DNA of 64,000 bases from positions 1 through 64,000 of the forward strand of contig NZ_BJZV01000004.1 in the NCBI RefSeq assembly GCF_007992215.1. The letters run 5' to 3'. Origin of the DNA: Methylobacterium gnaphalii. GTDB lineage: Bacteria; Pseudomonadota; Alphaproteobacteria; Rhizobiales; Beijerinckiaceae. Below the pieces are notes generated by a model. The model saw only the letters and a list, made by a program, of their open reading frames with translations. It had not been told where the DNA came from and did not search any database. Shown here piece after piece: positions 59,968-64,000 of the stretch. The stretch's first letter is position 1; each line of letters starts with the position of its first letter. The position numbers and the translations under genes were made by a program.

Positions 59968-61365
59968 ATGACCGTTCAGGATCGACGCCTGCCCTCGCCG
60001 CCGGAACACAGGGCCGCCCGGCTGCGCCCGGGATTGCGACACCGCCACCTCGGCATGATCGCCCTCGGCGGCATGATCGGGGCCGGGTTGTTCGTCGGCT
60101 CGGGGTCGGTCATCCGGCAGGTCGGGCCGGGAGCCTTCCTGTCCTATGCCGCCACCGGCCTGCTTATCATCCTGGTGATGCGGATGCTCGGCGAGATGGC
60201 CACGGCCGCGCCCTCCACCGGCTCGTTCGTCAGCTATGCCCGGGAGGCGCTGGGCGACTGGGCCGGCTTCGCAACGGCGTGGCTCTACTGGTACTTCTGG
60301 GTGATCGTCGTCGGCTTCGAGGCCGTGGCCGGGGCCGGACTGCTGCAGGTCTGGCTGCCAGAGGTGCCGCTCTGGACGCTGTCGCTCGGCCTAATGCTCT
60401 TGATGACGGCGACGAACCTCACCTCGGTCGGCGCCTACGGCGAGTTCGAGTACTGGTTTGCCGGCATCAAGGTGCTGGCGATCCTCGCCTTCCTTGTCCT
60501 CGGCGGCAGTTTCGCCCTCGGGCTCTGGCCCGGCCATCCGATGGATTTCTCGAATCTATCACGCGGCGGCGGCCTGTTTCCCAACGGCGTCGGCGCGATC
60601 TTTTCGGGGGTCGTGGTGGTGGTGTTCTCGATGGTCGGTGCGGAAATCGCCACCGTTGCCGCCGCAGAGACACCTGATCCGGCGAAGGCCGTCGCGCGGG
60701 CGACACGCACCGTGGCTCTTCGGATCATCATCTTCTACGTCGGCTCGATCCTGCTGCTCGCGATCATCCTGCCGTGGGATGGCCTGGCGCCGGGCGGCTC
60801 GCCCTTCGTCGCCGCCTTCGAGCGGATGGGGTTCGGCTGGGCGGGCGACGCGACGAATGCGGTGGTGCTCACCGCTGTCCTGTCCTGCCTGAATTCGGGA
60901 CTCTACACCGCCTCGCGGATGCTGTTCGTCCTCGGTGAACGCGGCGAGGCGCCGAGTGCGCTGATGCGGCTCAACCGTTCCGGTGTCCCCGTATCCGCGA
61001 TCCTGGTCTCCACAGCCTTCGGCTACCTTGCGGTGGTCGCCGCCTACCTGTCGCCGGATGCGGTCTTCCTGTTCCTGCTCAACTCCTCGGGCGCCGTCAT
61101 CCTGCTGGTCTATCTGGCGATCGCGGTCTCGCAGCTGATCCTGCGGCCGCGCATCCCGCCGGGTCGCGCCGTCGTGCGGATGTGGCTCTATCCCTACCTG
61201 ACGCTCGCCACGATCGCGGCGATGCTCGGTATCCTCGCCGCCATGGCCTTTCAGCCGGAAACCCGCTCACAGCTGATGCTCAGCCTGCTCTCGGCCGCGT
61301 TCGTGCTGGGTGCCTACGGTCTCCGACGACGCCTCGGCGCCCGGACCGCCTCGGCAGTCTCGTAA
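59968..61365 (+). CDS. amino-acid permease (AAT-type)
   Basis: A 465-residue, 12-helix APC-superfamily protein: HRHLGMIALGGMIGAGLFVGSG at helix I, VMRMLGEMATAAPSTGSFVSYAREALGDWAGF, and GAEIATVAAAETPDPAKAVARATRT at the central loop. This layout fits amino-acid transporters of the GABA/arginine/proline-type. The ATG at 59968 is reasonable. Substrate not predictable from context. Confidence 0.92.
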   Translation: MTVQDRRLPSPPEHRAARLRPGLRHRHLGMIALGGMIGAGLFVGSGSVIRQVGPGAFLSYAATGLLIILVMRMLGEMATAAPSTGSFVSYAREALGDWAGFATAWLYWYFWVIVVGFEAVAGAGLLQVWLPEVPLWTLSLGLMLLMTATNLTSVGAYGEFEYWFAGIKVLAILAFLVLGGSFALGLWPGHPMDFSNLSRGGGLFPNGVGAIFSGVVVVVFSMVGAEIATVAAAETPDPAKAVARATRTVALRIIIFYVGSILLLAIILPWDGLAPGGSPFVAAFERMGFGWAGDATNAVVLTAVLSCLNSGLYTASRMLFVLGERGEAPSALMRLNRSGVPVSAILVSTAFGYLAVVAAYLSPDAVFLFLLNSSGAVILLVYLAIAVSQLILRPRIPPGRAVVRMWLYPYLTLATIAAMLGILAAMAFQPETRSQLMLSLLSAAFVLGAYGLRRRLGARTASAVS

Positions 61366-61372
61366 GATGGGC

Positions 61373-61391
61373 CGAACGAGCCTGTCGTTCG
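61373..61391. terminator. hairpin between convergent permease and purC
   Basis: CGAACGA-gcctg-TCGTTCG: a perfect seven-base stem eight bases after the permease stop. It lies between convergent genes. Confidence 0.5.
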
Positions 61392-61457
61392 AGCCGAGGT
61401 CCGGGAAGGGTGCAGTCAGCGCGGGGCACGAGGTGAACGCTGAGCACACAGCGGCGC

Positions 61458-62453
61458 TCAGGCCGCCCCATTCGCGGAGTCACGCAGATACGCCGTGAGG
61501 TTGCGCTGGATACGCTCGAGCGGCACTTCGGCCGGATCGGGCAGGGCGAAGGTCTGGCCTGTGATGGTCTCGAAGGCGCGGATATAGACGGCGGCGGTCT
61601 CGAGCACGACTTCACTGGGGATCTCCGGGATCGGGTCTCGGTAAGGATCGCAGCGCGCGACAACCCAGTTGCGGACGAAATCCTTGTCGAAGCTCTCCGG
61701 CGCCATGTCGGCCGCAAAGCGTTCGGGGTAGCTTTCCGCGAACCAGTAGCGGCTGCTGTCGGGGGTGTGGATCTCGTCGGCGAGCACGATCCGTCCGTCC
61801 GCGTCTGTTCCGAATTCGTACTTGGTGTCGGCGAGTATCAGGCCGCGCTCGGCCGCCAGTGCCTGGCCGCGAGCGAACAGTGCCAGCGCCGTCTCGGAGA
61901 CGGTCCGCCACTGCTCTGCCGTGAGCAGCCCCTGCTCCAGGATCGCGGCAGCGGTGAGCGGCTCGTCGTGCCCGCCATCAGCCGCCTTCGTCGTCGGCGT
62001 GATGATCGCTTCCGCCAGCCGCTCGTTCGGGCGCAGGCCCTCCGGCAGCCGGTGGCCGTACATCTCGCGCTCGCCGCGCCGATACCGGGTCAGGATCGAC
62101 GTCGAGGTCGTGCCCGCGAGATATCCTCGCACCACGATCTCGACCGGCAGGATGTCGAGGCGACGGCCGACGACCACGTTCGGATCCGGATAGGCGAGCA
62201 CGTGGTTCGGACAGATGTCGGCAGTCCGCTCGAACCAGTAGCGAGCGGTCTGCGTCAGAACTTGACCCTTGAAGGGAATGGCGGCGAGCGGACGGTCGAA
62301 GGCGCTGATCCGGTCGGTGGTGATCAGGATGCGGCGACCGTCGGGGAGATCGTAATTGTCGCGGACTTTGCCCCGGTAGCGGTTCGGCAGCCCGGCGATC
62401 TCCGCCTCGGTCAGAACTTGATGTGCGTGCTGCGCAAGAGAAGCGATGTCCAT
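61458..62453 (-). CDS. purC: SAICAR synthase (PurC)
   Basis: Joins CAIR and aspartate in purine synthesis. It is 331 residues, of the long type, with [34 protein letters not shown] (ATP site) at the head, [14 protein letters not shown] and the [30 protein letters not shown] motif. It is monocistronic. Some alphaproteobacteria carry two PurC forms; whether this is the main one cannot be told. Confidence 0.96.
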   Translation of the reverse strand: MDIASLAQHAHQVLTEAEIAGLPNRYRGKVRDNYDLPDGRRILITTDRISAFDRPLAAIPFKGQVLTQTARYWFERTADICPNHVLAYPDPNVVVGRRLDILPVEIVVRGYLAGTTSTSILTRYRRGEREMYGHRLPEGLRPNERLAEAIITPTTKAADGGHDEPLTAAAILEQGLLTAEQWRTVSETALALFARGQALAAERGLILADTKYEFGTDADGRIVLADEIHTPDSSRYWFAESYPERFAADMAPESFDKDFVRNWVVARCDPYRDPIPEIPSEVVLETAAVYIRAFETITGQTFALPDPAEVPLERIQRNLTAYLRDSANGAA

Positions 62454-62583
62454 CGACTGCCTTGTCCGCTCGGCTCGAAATGAAAGAGCGATCAGGCCTC
62501 GTAGCAGGAAAGCGGCATGACCGCTTGCACTATGCGCTGGAGGCGGTGCGGCCTGACCGATCGACGGGCGAGCGCCCGGCCGC

Positions 62584-63129
62584 TCAAGAGTCGTGGTGCC
62601 CCGCCGAAGCCCGGTCCGTCAGCGCCATGAGGAGACCCGAGACCACGAAGACCATGTGGATGCCGACGAACCAGGCAAGCTCGCGGTCCGTGTAATTCTT
62701 CATGTCCATGAAGGCCTTGAGGAGCTGGATCGCCGAGATCGCGACGATCGACGACATCAGCTTGAGCTTCAGCCCCGTGAAGTCGATCGTGCCCATCCAT
62801 TCGGGCCAGTCCTTGTGGTCCGTATGGTCGAACTTCGAGACGAAGTTCTCGTATCCAGAGAACATCACGATGACCAGCAGCGAGGCGGTGAACGACAGGT
62901 CCACCAGCGTCAGCACGCCGAGGATGGTCTGCGACTCGTCCAGCTCCAGCAGGTGCCCGGCGAAATGCCAGATCTCCTGGCCCAGCTTGACCAGGAGGAT
63001 CAGCAGACCGAGCACCAGAGCCGCGTAGAACGGCGCGAGCAGCCAACGGCTCGCGAAGAGAAAACGCTCGAAGCCCCGTTCCAACATCCGTCTGCCGATC
63101 CCCTCTGCGACCGGCAGCGGATGTGCCAT
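62584..63129 (-). CDS. YqhA-family (TIGR00645/UPF0114) membrane protein
   Basis: A 181-residue inner-membrane protein with three to four helices. The family marks are [50 protein letters not shown] and [29 protein letters not shown]. Function unknown. It is followed by a 130-base gap before purC and lies 38 bases after msrA. Confidence 0.93.
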   Translation of the reverse strand: MAHPLPVAEGIGRRMLERGFERFLFASRWLLAPFYAALVLGLLILLVKLGQEIWHFAGHLLELDESQTILGVLTLVDLSFTASLLVIVMFSGYENFVSKFDHTDHKDWPEWMGTIDFTGLKLKLMSSIVAISAIQLLKAFMDMKNYTDRELAWFVGIHMVFVVSGLLMALTDRASAGHHDS

Positions 63130-63167
63130 GCGGGTGCCGCCTCTTCAAGCGGCCCCGCTCGGAACGG

Positions 63168-63833
63168 CTACGCCGCCGCCGCGCCCTCACCGAGGCCGAC
63201 CGGGCACGACACGCCGGTGCCGCCGAGCCCGCAATAGCCGCCCGGGTTCTTGGCGAGGTATTGCTGGTGGTAGTCCTCGGCGAAGTAGAAGGCCTCGAGT
63301 GGCGCGATCTCGGTGGTGATCGCCCCGTAGCCCTGCTCGGCCAGCGCCCGCGCGTAGCGCTCGCGCACGGCGCGCGCCGTCTCGGCCTGGGCCTCGCTCG
63401 TCGTGTAGATGCCCGAACGGTACTGCGTGCCCGTGTCGTTGCCCTGGCGGTAGCCCTGGGTCGGGTCGTGGCTCTCGAAGAAGGTCTTGAGCAGCGACTC
63501 GAGCGGCAGCACCGCAGGATCGTAGGCGACGAGCACGACTTCGTTGTGCCCGGTCTGGCCGGAACAGACCTCCTCGTAGGTCGGGTTCGGCGTGAAGCCG
63601 GCGGCGTAGCCGACGGCCGTCACGAACACGCTCTCGGGCAATTGCCAGAACTTGCGCTCGGCACCCCAAAAGCAGCCGAGACCCAGCACGATGGTCTCGA
63701 TGCCGGGCGGGTAGGGGCCTTTCAGCGGATTGCCGTTCACGAAGTGCCGCTCGGCGGTGGGCAGCGGGTTCGGACGCCCCGGCAGGGCATCGGCGGCGGC
63801 AGGCATTTCGGCGCGCTTGCGGAAGAACAGCAT
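63168..63833 (-). CDS. msrA: peptide-methionine (S)-S-oxide reductase
   Basis: Repairs methionine sulfoxide in proteins. It is 221 residues, with the active-site Cys at 54 ([13 protein letters not shown]) and the [10 protein letters not shown] and [14 protein letters not shown] elements, whose last Cys resolves. A 40-residue head precedes the domain; no signal peptide is apparent, so it is cytoplasmic. Confidence 0.95.
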   Translation of the reverse strand: MLFFRKRAEMPAAADALPGRPNPLPTAERHFVNGNPLKGPYPPGIETIVLGLGCFWGAERKFWQLPESVFVTAVGYAAGFTPNPTYEEVCSGQTGHNEVVLVAYDPAVLPLESLLKTFFESHDPTQGYRQGNDTGTQYRSGIYTTSEAQAETARAVRERYARALAEQGYGAITTEIAPLEAFYFAEDYHQQYLAKNPGGYCGLGGTGVSCPVGLGEGAAAA

Positions 63834-63920
63834 GGATACGCCTCTCGCGTGTCGGGAGATGTCTTGGGTCCCCCGAATATGGGGTGCGAGACCCGCGCTT
63901 GCGATGGGCGTCTGGGCCGT

Positions 63921-64000
63921 TCAGTGCCGGTCGTCGAGCGCTGGCGGCAGGGGAGCGACCTCGATGCCCTCGTCGATGAGGGCGCGGGCCTCCTCCAGGC
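63921..64000 (-). CDS. 3' end of an unidentified gene (partial)
   Basis: The minus strand reads LEEARALIDEGIEVAPLPPALDDRH and then TGA at 63921-63923. Only the last 25 codons are within the window. The tail looks like a real protein end, but is too short to name. Confidence 0.55.
   Translation of the reverse strand, partial: LEEARALIDEGIEVAPLPPALDDRH

Noticed and set aside
1..64000. CRISPR arrays, insertion sequences, integrase/att sites or rRNA
   Set aside because: No regular direct repeats, transposase-like proteins or rRNA-like tracts were seen on reading either strand.

Overview
The window is high-GC DNA with tightly packed, often 1-4 bp overlapping genes, and looks like the chromosome of an alphaproteobacterium of the Hyphomicrobiales, most like Methylobacterium/Methylorubrum. 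The pointers are small-protein families typical of that group, EcfG-type promoter elements with a NepR-like anti-sigma protein, and SucCD/MtkAB-like ligases. No rRNA, tRNA, CRISPR array, insertion sequence or phage gene was seen. Gene calls come from reading translated frames and motifs; no database search was run.

Layout. 0-6.5 kb: a CHASE2-PAS-GGDEF-EAL signalling protein, a TonB-dependent receptor and a degenerate CYTH-like gene with an apparent one-base frameshift. 6.6-9.7 kb: a nitric-oxide stress locus (flavohaemoprotein hmp, a PAS protein and a GntR regulator, divergent from nsrR) with a 23-bp NsrR-type palindrome between hmp and nsrR. 9.8-13.2 kb: small and hypothetical genes, DUF4260 and DUF2189 membrane proteins. 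13.5-24.5 kb (minus strand): one 11-gene, translationally coupled operon for alternative complex III (actABCDEF), a small membrane protein and a four-subunit caa3-type cytochrome c oxidase. 24.9-32.6 kb: isochorismatase-family hydrolase, a second CYTH-like protein, egtD, an OPT-family transporter, several tiny conserved-looking genes and a NepR-like protein.

32.6-51.1 kb is the most striking part: an apparently near-complete C2-sulfonate catabolic island. Xsc cleaves sulfoacetaldehyde to acetyl phosphate and sulfite; acetate kinase can use the acetyl phosphate; SorAB would oxidise sulfite to sulfate; a YeiH-family protein may export the anion. Two feeder branches are inferred: isethionate (GMC oxidoreductase plus MHS transporter) and sulfoacetate (SauU-like transporter, SauS-like acylating dehydrogenase, LysR regulator). 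In the sulfoacetate branch the expected single-chain CoA ligase is replaced by a two-subunit SucCD/MtkAB-like ligase. An IclR and two LysR regulators are embedded.

51.1-64 kb: general chromosome. It carries an SDR, a DUF892/YciE protein, an alpha/beta hydrolase, a NodS-like methyltransferase with a family-2 glycosyltransferase, hydroxypyruvate isomerase, a PRC-barrel gene with a full EcfG consensus promoter, MepA endopeptidase, an amino-acid permease, PurC, a YqhA-family membrane protein, MsrA, and the end of one more gene.
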